A stretch of 64,000 nt of DNA from Pseudotabrizicola sediminis (GCF_004745575.1 NZ_RPEM01000005.1:62001-126000); one strand, 5' to 3'. Numbered from the stretch's first letter, positions 52,703 through 61,534 are shown. Numbers and translations are program-made. The notes: generated from the sequence alone by a model not told the origin.

Positions 52703-53677
52703 ATGGGACAGTTGGTTGACGGGGTCTGGCATGACGAGTGGTATGATACGGCCAAGACCGGCGGCGCGTTCGAGCGCAATGAATCGCGGTTTCGCAACTG
52801 GGTGACGGCGGATGGTTCGGCCGGGCCATCGGGGACCGGCGGGTTCAGGGCGGAAAGTGGGCGCTATCATCTGTATGTCTCGCTTGCCTGTCCTTGGGCG
52901 CATCGCACGCTGATCTTTCGCGCGCTGAAGGGGCTGAGCGACCATATCCCGGTTTCCGTGGTGCACCCCGACATGCTGTCGGATGGCTGGACCTTTGATA
53001 CCGATTTTCCCGGCACCACCGGGGACCGGCAGTTTGAATTGCCTTTCCTGCGCGATGTCTATCTGCGCGACACGCCCGATATGTCGGGACGGGTGACAGT
53101 GCCGGTGCTGTGGGACACGCAGACGGGCCGGATTGTCAGCAACGAATCTGCCGAGATCATCCGCATGTTCAATTCCGCCTTTGACGAGGTGACCGGAAAT
53201 GCCGATGACTACTGGCCCGAAGCGCTGCGTGACGGGATCGAGGCGATCAATGCCCGCGTGTACGACACGGTGAACAACGGGGTCTACAAGGCCGGGTTCG
53301 CCACCACGCAACATGCCTATGACAAGGGCGTGGGGGCGCTGTTTGACAGCCTTGACTGGCTGGAGGCGCATCTGGGGGCCAACCGGTACCTGATGGGCGA
53401 CAGGCTGACCGAGGCCGACTGGCGGCTGTTTCCGACGCTGATCCGGTTTGATCCGGTGTATCACCTGCATTTCAAATGCAATCGTCGTCGGATCATTGAC
53501 TACCCGAACCTGTTGGGGTTCACGCGTGAGCTGTATCAGGTGCCAGGCGTGGCCGATACTGTGCGGGTCGATCATTTCGTGCGGCATTATCATTACAGCC
53601 ATGACACCATCAATCCGAACCGGATCATTCCGATCAATCCGGTGCTGGATTACACTGCGCCGCACGGGCGCGGCTGA
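52703..53677 (+). CDS. glutathionyl-hydroquinone reductase-like GST
   Basis: 324 aa. The thioredoxin-like domain has YVSLACPWAHRTLIFRALK with the catalytic Cys of xi-class GSTs (YqjG/ECM4/PcpF family), SAEIIRMFNSAFD binds glutathione, and the C-terminal helical domain has LMGDRLTEADWRLFPTLIRF and DYPNLLGFTRELYQ. It reduces glutathionyl-hydroquinones with GSH. RBS AAAGGGAG sets the start at 52703. Confidence 0.93.
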   Translation: MGQLVDGVWHDEWYDTAKTGGAFERNESRFRNWVTADGSAGPSGTGGFRAESGRYHLYVSLACPWAHRTLIFRALKGLSDHIPVSVVHPDMLSDGWTFDTDFPGTTGDRQFELPFLRDVYLRDTPDMSGRVTVPVLWDTQTGRIVSNESAEIIRMFNSAFDEVTGNADDYWPEALRDGIEAINARVYDTVNNGVYKAGFATTQHAYDKGVGALFDSLDWLEAHLGANRYLMGDRLTEADWRLFPTLIRFDPVYHLHFKCNRRRIIDYPNLLGFTRELYQVPGVADTVRVDHFVRHYHYSHDTINPNRIIPINPVLDYTAPHGRG

Positions 53678-53701
53678 CGTGCCTTTTTCAGGAGCTTTCG
53701 T

Positions 53702-54562
53702 GTGAAACCAGACCTGCCCGCCCATGCGGCCCCCGAAGATGCCGCCGCGCGCCGGGCGGTGAAGCCGGTGATCTGCTATCCGGTGGAGGGGTTGCCCGCA
53801 CCCGGCCTTGGCCCCTATATCGCGGCGCGCGACGGGTGGGAGATGGTGGCCGAGGTGCTGGTGCCCGCGCGCGAGGCGCGGTGCTTTGATGTGCCTGCGG
53901 GGCATTTCTTTCGCATCACAAGCGTGGAAGGGCCGCAGGTCGGCGATCTGAACCTGTGGAACGCGCATGATCTGCATGAGCGGTTTTACAGCGGCAAAAC
54001 AAGGGCTTTGCACGGCACGCATCTGAGCGCGGGGGACAGGATGTGGTCAAACCTGCCGTACCTGCGGGAAATGGCGCTGATCACCGAGGATACGCTGGAC
54101 TGGTACGGCTTTGATGATTTCGGCGGTGGGGTGCATGATGTGATCGGCACCCGCTGCGACCCCTATACGCACAACCTTCTGGCGGGCGGGCAGTACCACC
54201 ATTGCTGCCATTCCAACCTGACGCGTGCCTTGGCGGAGCGGATGGGGATGCCGCTGGCCGAGGCAGAGTTGCATGTGCATGATGTGCTGAACGTGTTCAT
54301 GTGCACCGGGTTTACCCGCGATACCGGGCAGTATTTCATGAAGGCCAGCCCGGTGCGGCCGGGTGATTTCATTGAATTCTTTGCCGGGATGGACCTTTTG
54401 GGCGGGTTGTCAGCCTGTCCGGGTGGGGATTGTTCGACTGTTCATTCGTCGGACCGGGCCGCGTGTTATCCGCTGCTGGTGCAGGTGTTCAAGCCGCATA
54501 CCGCGCTGCTGGGCTGGCAGGTGAGTGCGGCGAATGGCTATGACCGGACACACGGGCTGTAA
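53702..54562 (+). CDS. DUF1989 (urea carboxylase-associated) family protein
   Basis: 286 aa. Conserved motifs of the DUF1989/UCA family: VPAGHFFRITSVEGPQVGDL, SAGDRMWSNLPYLREMALIT, RCDPYTHNL (Cys) and HVHDVLNVFMCTGF. Relatives form part of urea/guanidine or aminomethyltransferase-like pathways, but no urea carboxylase gene is near. Start is GTG with AGGAGC 7 bp upstream. It follows the GST gene by 24 bp, probably co-transcribed. Confidence 0.85.
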   Translation: MKPDLPAHAAPEDAAARRAVKPVICYPVEGLPAPGLGPYIAARDGWEMVAEVLVPAREARCFDVPAGHFFRITSVEGPQVGDLNLWNAHDLHERFYSGKTRALHGTHLSAGDRMWSNLPYLREMALITEDTLDWYGFDDFGGGVHDVIGTRCDPYTHNLLAGGQYHHCCHSNLTRALAERMGMPLAEAELHVHDVLNVFMCTGFTRDTGQYFMKASPVRPGDFIEFFAGMDLLGGLSACPGGDCSTVHSSDRAACYPLLVQVFKPHTALLGWQVSAANGYDRTHGL

Positions 54563-54569
54563 CCGGTGA

Positions 54570-54588
54570 GGGGGGCTGTCTGCCCCCC
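54570..54588. terminator. hairpin between DUF1989 and aldo/keto reductase genes
   Basis: GGGGGGC-TGTCT-GCCCCCC, 7 bp after the DUF1989 stop. It lies between convergent genes; weak U-tract. Confidence 0.5.
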
Positions 54589-54600
54589 GCGCGTGCCGCG

Positions 54601-54632
54601 CCCCCCCGAGGATATTTCTGAACAGATGATGG
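54601..54632 (+). repeat. GATATTT-CTGAACAGATGA element, 3' junction copy
   Basis: A C-run then GAGGATATTTCTGAACAGAT and GATGG, aligning with 46065-46094 at most positions. Here it is between convergent genes, directly at the end of the aldo/keto reductase gene. Confidence 0.6.
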
Positions 54633-54633
54633 A

Positions 54634-55617
54634 TCAGCTATACCGCTCGACCGAGGATGCCATCGCGTCGTTGTAGCGGTCGCCGGCGGCCCAGCCGACG
54701 GGGAGCGTGGTTTCGATCTGGTGCAGATCGGCGGCGGAGAGCGTGATGTCGGGGGCCTGCGCCCACGCGGCGAGGTGGGAGGCGGTGCGGGTGCCGGGGA
54801 TCGGGATCAGGTGATCGCCCTTGTGCAGGCACCATGCCAAGGCCAGCGCCGCGGGGTTATGGCGCATGTCGGCGGCAAGCTGTTGGAAGGCCAGCAGTTT
54901 TGGTTTGTTCAGCGGCCAGTATTCCGGGCTGAACCGGGGGATCTGGCTGCGGAACGGGCCAAGGTCGCATTGGTCGGGGTCTGCCATCGGGGTGCCGAAC
55001 GCCCCGCGCGCCAGCGGCGAGAACGGGATGAAGGACACGCCGAGGTCGGCGCAGGTCTGGATCATCCCCAGTTCGGGCTGGCGGGTCCAGAGCGAGTATT
55101 CGTTCTGCACCGCCATCACCGGATGCACCGCATGGGCGCGGCGCAGGGTGTAGGGCGCAACTTCGGACAGGCCATAGCCACCGATCTTGCCCTCAGTCAT
55201 CAGTGTCGCCATGGTCTGCGCCACCTCTTCGATCGGCGTGCCGGGGTCGTGGCGATGCAGGTAGAACAGGTCGACATGGTCGACGCCCAGCCGTTTGAGC
55301 GAGCCTTCAAGCTCGGCGCGCAGGTGGGCTGCGCTATTGTTGATGCCACGGGTTTCGCCCTGAACAATGGCGGCTTTGGTCGCGATCACCGGGCGGTGTT
55401 TGCGGGTGCCAAGCCACTCACCGATCACGCTTTCCGACACGCCGTTGCCATAGATGTTGGCGACGTCGAGGAAGGTGATGCCATGGTCCCAGGCGGCATC
55501 AAGGCAGGCGAGGGAGGCGTCAGTGGTGGTGCCCCCGAAGATCCCGCCAAAGGACAGGCAGCCCAGACCGATTGCAGAGACACGGGGGCCATTGGCCCCA
55601 AGGTGGCGGTGTTTCAT
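54634..55617 (-). CDS. aldo/keto reductase
   Basis: 327 aa TIM barrel. N-terminal GPRVSAIGLGCLSFGGIFG, catalytic tetrad in FLDVANIYGNGVSE (Asp, Tyr), VIATKAAI (Lys) and FYLHRHDPGT (His); NADPH-binding HLIPIPGTRTASHLAA near the C-terminus. It reduces aldehydes or ketones with NADPH; substrate unknown. It follows the SHMT-like gene by 12 bp, so they probably share a transcript. Confidence 0.92.
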   Translation of the reverse strand: MKHRHLGANGPRVSAIGLGCLSFGGIFGGTTTDASLACLDAAWDHGITFLDVANIYGNGVSESVIGEWLGTRKHRPVIATKAAIVQGETRGINNSAAHLRAELEGSLKRLGVDHVDLFYLHRHDPGTPIEEVAQTMATLMTEGKIGGYGLSEVAPYTLRRAHAVHPVMAVQNEYSLWTRQPELGMIQTCADLGVSFIPFSPLARGAFGTPMADPDQCDLGPFRSQIPRFSPEYWPLNKPKLLAFQQLAADMRHNPAALALAWCLHKGDHLIPIPGTRTASHLAAWAQAPDITLSAADLHQIETTLPVGWAAGDRYNDAMASSVERYS

Positions 55618-55629
55618 GGCGGTCTCCGG

Positions 55630-56943
55630 TCAGGGGGTGATGTAGTGCAGCCCGGTAAAGCGGGCCCGCAGCGCCCTGGTGCGCGGGGCGAGGGTTTCGG
55701 GCGCGTTGGAGCGCAAGGCGTCCGCGATCAGGGCGGCCAGCGCCGGGGCGTCGGCGGGGGTGACGCCCCGGCGCACCAGTTCCGGCGTGCCGATGCGCAA
55801 CCCGTTCATGTCACCGGGGACATCTGCAATCGGCAGGCCGATGCCACAGGCGAGGAACCCGGCCTTGCGCAGTGTCTTTGAGGCTGCCTGCCCGCCGCCG
55901 AAGCCTGCGGCTTCAATCGCGAACTGGTGGGTTTGCGTGGCCCCCCGGTCGGCGGCAAAGACCGGCAGGCCGAGGGCGGCCAGGTCGCGGGCGAGGGCTT
56001 GCGACAGGGCGACCATGGCTTGGGCATAGGCTGCGCCATGGTCGCGCCAGTCGAGAAGAGTGATCGCGAGGGCGGCTGATTTGGCGGCGTCAAAATTGGC
56101 AGTCATGCCGGGAAAGGCAATCTGTTCAAGACGTTGGGCGATGGCGGCATCATTGGTGACGATCAGGCCGCCCGCCGGGCCGCCGAGGGATTTATAGGTG
56201 CTCATCGTCATCAGATGCGCGCCCATGTGCAATGGATTGCCCCAGGTGCCCCCGGCGATGATGCCGCATTGATGGGCGGCGTCGAACAGGACGTATGCGC
56301 CGACCTCATCGGCGATGGCGCGGATTTCGGCGACAGGGTGGGGGAACAGGTTGAGGCTGCCGCCGATGGTGATGATTCTGGGGCGGGTCTGTTGGGCGAG
56401 GGTGCGCAAGCCAGCCAGATCAATGGTATAGCCATCGGGGTTGACCGGGGCGGGATGGGTTGTCAGGCCATAAAGGCCCGCGCAGCCGGCGGCATGGTGG
56501 GTGACGTGGCCGCCGATGCTGCCGGGTGGCGCGATGATGCAATCGCCGGGTTTGGCCAGTGCCATGAAGCCGTAGAGGTTGGCCAGCGCGCCCGACCCGA
56601 CGCGGATTTCGGCGTAGGAGGCCCCGAAGATTTCGCAGGAAAGTTCGGCGGCGATGACCTCTATTTCCTCGATCGCCTCCAGCCCCATTTCGTACTTATC
56701 GCCGGGATATCCGAGGCTTGGGCGACTTCCCAGCCCGCGCGACAAGGCGGCTTCGGCGCGCGGGTTCATCACATTGGTGGCGGGGTTGAGGTTGAAGCAA
56801 TCCTCGTCGTGGATCTGCAGGTTCTGCGCGATCAGTGCCTCGATCCGCGCGTTCACCTGCGGTGAGGGGGCGGCGACGCGGGCGGCGAGGGACTGGATAT
56901 AGGCATCGGTCGGCACCCAGGGGCGGGGGGCTTGGTGGGGCAT
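55630..56943 (-). CDS. divergent serine hydroxymethyltransferase-like PLP enzyme
   Basis: 437 aa. The SHMT fold-type I layout is kept: GYPGDKYEMGLEAIEEIEVI, VGSGALANLYGFMALAKPGD, PLP-binding FDAAHQCGIIAGG (D221, H224), and the Schiff-base Lys in TMSTYKSLGGPAGG (K251). True GlyA has TTTTHKTLRGPRGG there; the changed His and Arg suggest a different substrate. Family relatives include alpha-methylserine and other beta-hydroxy-amino-acid enzymes. It is flanked by deoD and an aldo/keto reductase rather than folate genes. Confidence 0.82.
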   Translation of the reverse strand: MPHQAPRPWVPTDAYIQSLAARVAAPSPQVNARIEALIAQNLQIHDEDCFNLNPATNVMNPRAEAALSRGLGSRPSLGYPGDKYEMGLEAIEEIEVIAAELSCEIFGASYAEIRVGSGALANLYGFMALAKPGDCIIAPPGSIGGHVTHHAAGCAGLYGLTTHPAPVNPDGYTIDLAGLRTLAQQTRPRIITIGGSLNLFPHPVAEIRAIADEVGAYVLFDAAHQCGIIAGGTWGNPLHMGAHLMTMSTYKSLGGPAGGLIVTNDAAIAQRLEQIAFPGMTANFDAAKSAALAITLLDWRDHGAAYAQAMVALSQALARDLAALGLPVFAADRGATQTHQFAIEAAGFGGGQAASKTLRKAGFLACGIGLPIADVPGDMNGLRIGTPELVRRGVTPADAPALAALIADALRSNAPETLAPRTRALRARFTGLHYITP

Positions 56944-56946
56944 CGG

Positions 56947-57648
56947 CTATCCTTGGGCAAAGGCTGCGTGCAGGGCCATGTGGATCATATCGGCAAAGCT
57001 GGTTTCACGCTCGGCGCTTGGCAGGGCGGCGCGGGTCAGGATGTGGTCGGACACGGTGAGGATGGCCAGCGCGCGGCGCTGGTACCGGGCGGCCAGGGTG
57101 TAAAGCTCGGCCGTTTCCATCTCTACCGCGAGGCAGCCGTGGCGCTGCAACTGGTCGCTCAGGTCGGTGCGTTCGTCGTAGAACGTGTCGGAGGTGAAGA
57201 TGCCACCCACATGCACCGGACCAGTGGCGGCGGCGTAAGCCTTTGACAGCAGGCCGAAATCGGCAACGGGGGCAAAGCGCATCTCGCGGAAGATGCTGGA
57301 AGAAGGTGAGCCGATGGTAGAGGCGGCCTGTGCCAGGACGATGTCGCGCAGGGCGATATGCGGCTGCATAGCCCCGCAAGAGCCGACGCGGATCAGGGTC
57401 TGCACATTGTAATCGCGGATCAGCTCATTGGCGTAGATAGAGATCGAGGGCATCCCCATGCCGGTGCCGTGAAGGGTAACCGGGTTGCCCCGCCAGGTGC
57501 CGGTATAGGCCAACATGCCGCGGGTTTCCGACACCAGCCGGGGGGCGTCCAGAAACCGTTCGGCGGCCCAGCGGGCGCGGTAGGGGTCGCCGGGCAGGAG
57601 GCAGGTTTCGGCGATCTCGCCCGGCTTTGCGCCGATGTGAAAGGTCAT
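56947..57648 (-). CDS. deoD: purine nucleoside phosphorylase, DeoD type
   Basis: 233 aa, normal for hexameric bacterial PNP. Phosphate-binding [43 protein letters not shown] and the ribose/purine site [14 protein letters not shown] are present; the catalytic Asp lies in LTVSDHIL. It cleaves purine nucleosides to base and ribose 1-phosphate. The start [12 protein letters not shown] is the family start; upstream in-frame sequence is intergenic. It is 3 bp before the SHMT-like gene, forming a three-gene operon with the reductase. Confidence 0.95.
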   Translation of the reverse strand: MTFHIGAKPGEIAETCLLPGDPYRARWAAERFLDAPRLVSETRGMLAYTGTWRGNPVTLHGTGMGMPSISIYANELIRDYNVQTLIRVGSCGAMQPHIALRDIVLAQAASTIGSPSSSIFREMRFAPVADFGLLSKAYAAATGPVHVGGIFTSDTFYDERTDLSDQLQRHGCLAVEMETAELYTLAARYQRRALAILTVSDHILTRAALPSAERETSFADMIHMALHAAFAQG

Positions 57649-57827
57649 GTTGGGCCCTTTGGATGCATCTGGCCAAGTTGTGCTTGGTTCGGCTGGCGAG
57701 GGCAAGCGTGATTGCGGAGCGGCGCTTGGGGCCACTTTTCCGCTCCCTTTCCCTGAGGTGGCGGGGGCGGGGTGTTTGCGGGGGCAAGGGACTGAAAAGG
57801 TGGAGTATTTCAGGTATGTGTCTGGTC

Positions 57828-57870
57828 TGGCCCGCGTGTGGTTCGTGTATGGCTTATGTCATGACGTTTG
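57828..57870. repeat. 11-bp direct-repeat element, copy 3
   Basis: The plus strand reads TCTGGCCCGCGTGTGG, with following GTATGG and GTCATG units at 11-bp steps. It lies in the gap between ecm and deoD, 180 bp upstream of deoD. The rest of that gap (57649-57827) shows no feature I can name. Confidence 0.55.
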
Positions 57871-57909
57871 TGCGGGTCTGATGTGCCAGTTCCGGGCGCT
57901 GGCCGCGCC

Positions 57910-59880
57910 CTATTCGGCGGCGATGGGGGCGGCATCTACCAGCCCGACGATGTCGAGCATGATGCGGTTCAGCTCGAAATCCTTCGGCGTGTAGACCGCC
58001 GCCACGCCCAGCGCGCGGAGCTGTGCGGCGTCGGCTTCGGGGATGATGCCGCCGACGACCAGCGGGATGTGCGCAAGGCCCGCTGCCCGCATCAGGGCGA
58101 GGGTTTCGGTGATCAGGGGGATGTGGCTGCCCGACAGGATCGACAGGCCGACGACGTGGGCCTCTTGATCCACAGCGGCGGCGACGATTTCGGATGGGGT
58201 CAGGCGGATGCCTTCGTAATGGATGTCCATCCCGCAATCGCGGGCGCGGGCGGCGATCTGTTCGGCGCCGTTGGAATGGCCGTCGAGGCCCGGTTTGCCG
58301 ACGAGGAATTTCAGCGGGCGGCCGAGTTTTGATGACAGGGTGGCCACAGCCTCGCGGATCGGCTCCAGCCCTTCGGTGCGGTTTGACGGGTTGCGGCTGA
58401 CGCCGGTGGGGGCGCGGTATTCGCCAAAGGCCCGGCGCACCACCGCGCCCCATTCGCCGGTGGTGACGCCGGCGCGGGCGCATTCGATGGAGGCGGGCAT
58501 GACGTTGGTGCCATCTTTGCAGGCGGCGGCCAGTGCGGCGAGGGCGGATGTGACGGCGGCGGCATCACGCGCGCTGCGCCATGCCTGCAGGCGGGCGATC
58601 TGGTCGGCCTCGGCCTTGGGGTCGGCGGCCATGATGCTGCCGTCGCCGGTGGTGAGCGGCGACGGCTCGGTCGTGGTGAAGCGGTTGACGCCGACGACGG
58701 TGGTTTCCTGAGATTCAATGCGGGCGATGCGGTCGGCATTGGCCTCGACCAGACGGGATTTCATATACTCGATGGCGGCGACGGCACCGCCCATGGCGTC
58801 GATCTGCGCCAGTTCGGCGCGGGCACCTTCCTTGAGAGCTGTCACCTTGCGGTCGATGGCCGGGTTGCCGTCGAACAGGTCGTCATATTCCAGCAGATCG
58901 GTTTCATAGGCCAGGATCTGCTGCATGCGCAGCGACCATTGCTGATCCCACGGGCGGGGCAGGCCCAGCGCTTCGTTCCACGCGGGCAGTTGCACGGCGC
59001 GGGCGCGGGCGTTTTTCGACAGGGTCACGGCCAGCATCTCTATCAGGATGCGGTAGACGTTGTTTTCGGGCTGCGGTTCGGTGAGGCCCAGCGAGTTGAC
59101 CTGGACGCCATAGCGGAAGCGGCGGTATTTGGCGTCGGTGATGCCGTATCGCTGTTCAGTGATCTCGTCCCACAGGTCGACAAAGGCGCGCATCTTGCAC
59201 AGCTCGGTCACAAAGCGGATGCCCGCGTTGACAAAAAACGATATTCTGCCGACCATATTGGGGAAATCTTCGGCCGAAACTTTCCCTTTCAGATCATCAA
59301 GCACCGCGCAGGCGGTGGCCAGCGCAAAGGCCAGTTCCTGTTCGGGCGTCGCCCCCGCCTCTTGCAGATGGTAAGAGCAGACGTTCATCGGGTTCCATTT
59401 GGGCAGGTGCTTCTGCGTGTAGGCGGCGACGTCGGTGATCATGCGGAGCGACGGTTTGGGCGGGCAGATATAGGTGCCGCGCGACAGGTATTCCTTGATC
59501 AGGTCATTCTGCACGGTGCCGTTGAGCGCCGCCACATCGGCCCCCTGTTCCTCGGCCACCGCGATATAGAGCGCCAGCAGCCAGGGTGCTGTGGCGTTGA
59601 TGGTCATCGAGGTGTTCATTTGGGTAAGCGGGATGGCATCGAACAGCGCGCGCATGTCGCCAAGGTGCGCGACGGGGACGCCGACCTTGCCAACCTCGCC
59701 GCGGGCCAGTTCGTGATCGGAGTCGTAGCCGGTTTGCGTGGGCAGGTCGAAGGCGACCGACAGCCCGGTCTGCCCCTTGGACAGGTTGTTGCGGTAGAGC
59801 GCGTTGGAGGCAGAGGCGGTGGAATGCCCGGCATAGGTGCGGAACAGCCAGGGCGCGTCTTTTTGGGTCTGGGCGGTCAT
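57910..59880 (-). CDS. ecm: (2R)-ethylmalonyl-CoA mutase (B12-dependent)
   Basis: 656 aa. The N-terminal TIM barrel contains GLSVAFDLPTQTGYDSDHEL and the C-terminal cobalamin domain has KPGLDGHSNGAEQIA (the DxHxxG lower-ligand motif), GLSILSGSH and PLVVGGIIP. The DGHSNGAEQ sequence and the length near 655 aa are typical of Ecm/MeaA rather than methylmalonyl-CoA mutase (about 715 aa). It rearranges ethylmalonyl-CoA to methylsuccinyl-CoA. The start at MTAQTQKDAP has GGAGG 5 bp upstream; an ATG 24 bp earlier is in frame. A promoter-like TTGACA-N18-TATCTG is 50-80 bp upstream. Confidence 0.95.
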   Translation of the reverse strand: MTAQTQKDAPWLFRTYAGHSTASASNALYRNNLSKGQTGLSVAFDLPTQTGYDSDHELARGEVGKVGVPVAHLGDMRALFDAIPLTQMNTSMTINATAPWLLALYIAVAEEQGADVAALNGTVQNDLIKEYLSRGTYICPPKPSLRMITDVAAYTQKHLPKWNPMNVCSYHLQEAGATPEQELAFALATACAVLDDLKGKVSAEDFPNMVGRISFFVNAGIRFVTELCKMRAFVDLWDEITEQRYGITDAKYRRFRYGVQVNSLGLTEPQPENNVYRILIEMLAVTLSKNARARAVQLPAWNEALGLPRPWDQQWSLRMQQILAYETDLLEYDDLFDGNPAIDRKVTALKEGARAELAQIDAMGGAVAAIEYMKSRLVEANADRIARIESQETTVVGVNRFTTTEPSPLTTGDGSIMAADPKAEADQIARLQAWRSARDAAAVTSALAALAAACKDGTNVMPASIECARAGVTTGEWGAVVRRAFGEYRAPTGVSRNPSNRTEGLEPIREAVATLSSKLGRPLKFLVGKPGLDGHSNGAEQIAARARDCGMDIHYEGIRLTPSEIVAAAVDQEAHVVGLSILSGSHIPLITETLALMRAAGLAHIPLVVGGIIPEADAAQLRALGVAAVYTPKDFELNRIMLDIVGLVDAAPIAAE

Positions 59881-59906
59881 TTTGGCCTCCATCGCGCGAC
59901 TCATCT

Positions 59907-59917
59907 GCGCAATATTG
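59907..59917 (-). promoter_or_regulatory. CAATRTTGCGC element upstream of ecm
   Basis: Minus strand CAATATTGCGC, 27 bp before the ecm start. A one-base variant in the same orientation lies upstream of ccrA at 61471-61481. Confidence 0.35.
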
Positions 59918-59930
59918 TTTCGCTTTGTGC

Positions 59931-59960
59931 CAGATAGGGGAAATATTCTGGCGTTGTCAA
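59931..59960 (-). promoter_or_regulatory. candidate ecm promoter
   Basis: Minus strand TTGACA (59960-59955), 18-bp spacer, TATCTG (59936-59931). The TGC-rich element at 59965-59980 lies directly upstream of the -35 box. Confidence 0.55.
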
Positions 59961-59964
59961 TTCG

Positions 59965-59980
59965 CTGCGTTGCGGCATTT
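59965..59980. promoter_or_regulatory. TGC-rich putative operator between ecm and the acyltransferase gene
   Basis: Plus strand CTGCGTTGCGGCATTT, a member of the motif family at 6149, 44244 and 61519. It borders the ecm -35 box and is 89 bp upstream of the acyltransferase ATG, so it could act on either. Confidence 0.45.
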
Positions 59981-60069
59981 CAGGGGAGGGCGCGGTGCGC
60001 GCCCGGTGCGGTGCGCTCGGACAGCCGCAATTCATTTGCGCGGGCGCGGGGTTTGGGTAGGGTTGGGGG

Positions 60070-61416
60070 ATGTTTCAGACGATCGAGATCCCTGTATGGC
60101 TGGTGGTGGTGCTGTTTGCGCTGCCCGGAGTTGCGGCCCTGGACCGCGTGATCGGGCCGGGGGTGCGCTGGTTTTTCCGGCGCAGGCTGGAGCGGTTGCT
60201 GGCACGGGTTAATGCACGGCTGGAGCGCAAGATCGAGCCGTTCAAGCTGATGCGGCGGCAGGATATGGTGGTGCGGCTGCTGTATGACCCCGCCGTGCTG
60301 GAGGCGGTGGCGGAACATGCGGCGGCGACCGGCGTGCCGGGTGAGGTGGCGCTGGAAGAGGCACGCGACTATGCGCGCGAGATTGTGCCGGGGTTTTCGG
60401 CGCTGTTCTATTTCGGCTTTGCCACACGGGCGGCGCGGGCCCTGTCGGCAGTGTTCTTCCGGGTGCGGGTGGGCGTGGTGGCCGAGGCCGCGCGCACGAT
60501 TGATCCGCGCGCCACGGTGATTTTCGTGATGAACCATCGCAGCAACATGGATTACGTGCTGGTGACCTGGCTGGTGTCGGGGCGGGCCGCGATTTCCTAT
60601 GCGGTGGGGGAATGGGCGCGGGTCTGGCCGCTGAGCCGCCTGATCCGGGCGATGGGGGCCTATTTCATCCGGCGGGGCAATCACAACGCGCTCTATCGCC
60701 GGGTGCTGTCGCGCTATGTGCAGATGACAACGGCGGAAGGCACCACGCAGGCGGTGTTTCCCGAAGGACGGCTGAGCCTGACTGGCTGCGTGGGCGCGGC
60801 GCGGATGGGGCTGCTTTCGTATATCTGGGCGGGGTTTGATCCGGCCGGGGTCGAAAAAGGCGGGCGCGATGTAGTGTTTGTGCCGGTGGGGCTGGCCTAT
60901 GACCGGGTGCTGGAGGATGCGCTGCTGGTGCGCGCCGCGCGCGAGGGCGGGCGGCGGTTCCGCGCGCCGCTGCTGCGGGTGCTGTGGGAGGCGCTGCGGG
61001 TGGGGGTGAAGCGCGCGGGCGGCAGCCGGTTTCTGTTCGGCACGGCGGCGGCGGGGTTTGGCGCGCCGGTCAGCTTGCGCGACCATCAGGCGGCGGGGGG
61101 CGATCTGGAGGGCCTAGGCGTGCGGCTGATGGGCGAGGTGGAGCGGGTGGTGCCGGTGCTGGCGGTGCCGCTGGTGGCGGCCTCGCTGGTCATGGGGGTG
61201 TCGGTCGCCGATCTGGTGGTGCGGCTGGAGGCGGTGGGGGCGGTGATGCGTTTGCCGCCCGCGGGGGCGGTGCAGGCCGAGGCGGAGGGACGGGCCATGC
61301 TGCGCAGGCGCGGTATTCTGGACGCCGGTGGCGCAGTTGTGCCGGAGATGCAGGATTTGCTGGCGTTTTATGCGGCACCGGTGCGGCAGCGGTTGCAGGC
61401 TTCGGCCTCTGATTAG
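60070..61416 (+). CDS. glycerol-3-phosphate acyltransferase-like protein (PlsC/PlsB superfamily)
   Basis: 448 aa. An N-terminal membrane helix (IPVWLVVVLFALPGVAAL) is followed by the acyltransferase core: HX4D motif in VMNHRSNMDYVLV (about 156), the RRGNHNALYR region, and FPEGRLSLTG (about 230). The long N- and C-terminal extensions resemble PlsB-type enzymes more than the short lysophosphatidate acyltransferase PlsC. It probably transfers acyl groups in phospholipid synthesis at the inner membrane. It lies between ecm and ccrA, which is shared context with Rhodobacter relatives. Confidence 0.85.
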   Translation: MFQTIEIPVWLVVVLFALPGVAALDRVIGPGVRWFFRRRLERLLARVNARLERKIEPFKLMRRQDMVVRLLYDPAVLEAVAEHAAATGVPGEVALEEARDYAREIVPGFSALFYFGFATRAARALSAVFFRVRVGVVAEAARTIDPRATVIFVMNHRSNMDYVLVTWLVSGRAAISYAVGEWARVWPLSRLIRAMGAYFIRRGNHNALYRRVLSRYVQMTTAEGTTQAVFPEGRLSLTGCVGAARMGLLSYIWAGFDPAGVEKGGRDVVFVPVGLAYDRVLEDALLVRAAREGGRRFRAPLLRVLWEALRVGVKRAGGSRFLFGTAAAGFGAPVSLRDHQAAGGDLEGLGVRLMGEVERVVPVLAVPLVAASLVMGVSVADLVVRLEAVGAVMRLPPAGAVQAEAEGRAMLRRRGILDAGGAVVPEMQDLLAFYAAPVRQRLQASASD

Positions 61417-61470
61417 GTTTTTCTGCGACGCAGCAGACATAAAGTTACAAAAAACGCCATCAGACTATTG

Positions 61471-61481
61471 CAATGTTGCGC
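61471..61481 (+). promoter_or_regulatory. CAATRTTGCGC element upstream of ccrA
   Basis: CAATGTTGCGC, 77 bp before the ccrA ATG, in the same orientation relative to the gene as the ecm copy. It sits in a locally A+T-rich stretch likely to hold the promoter. Confidence 0.35.
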
Positions 61482-61518
61482 GATGCTTCATAATCCTTGG
61501 GTCATATCCGCGCCGATT

Positions 61519-61534
61519 CTGCAGTGCGGCATAT
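61519..61534 (+). promoter_or_regulatory. TGC-rich putative operator upstream of ccrA
   Basis: CTGCAGTGCGGCATAT, 24 bp before the ccrA ATG, just upstream of the ribosome binding site. Same core as at 6149, 44244 and 59965. Confidence 0.45.

Noticed and set aside
57910-59880. Methylmalonyl-CoA mutase large subunit
   Set aside because: Length and the DGHSNGAEQ cobalamin motif match ethylmalonyl-CoA mutase, and ccrA is close by.
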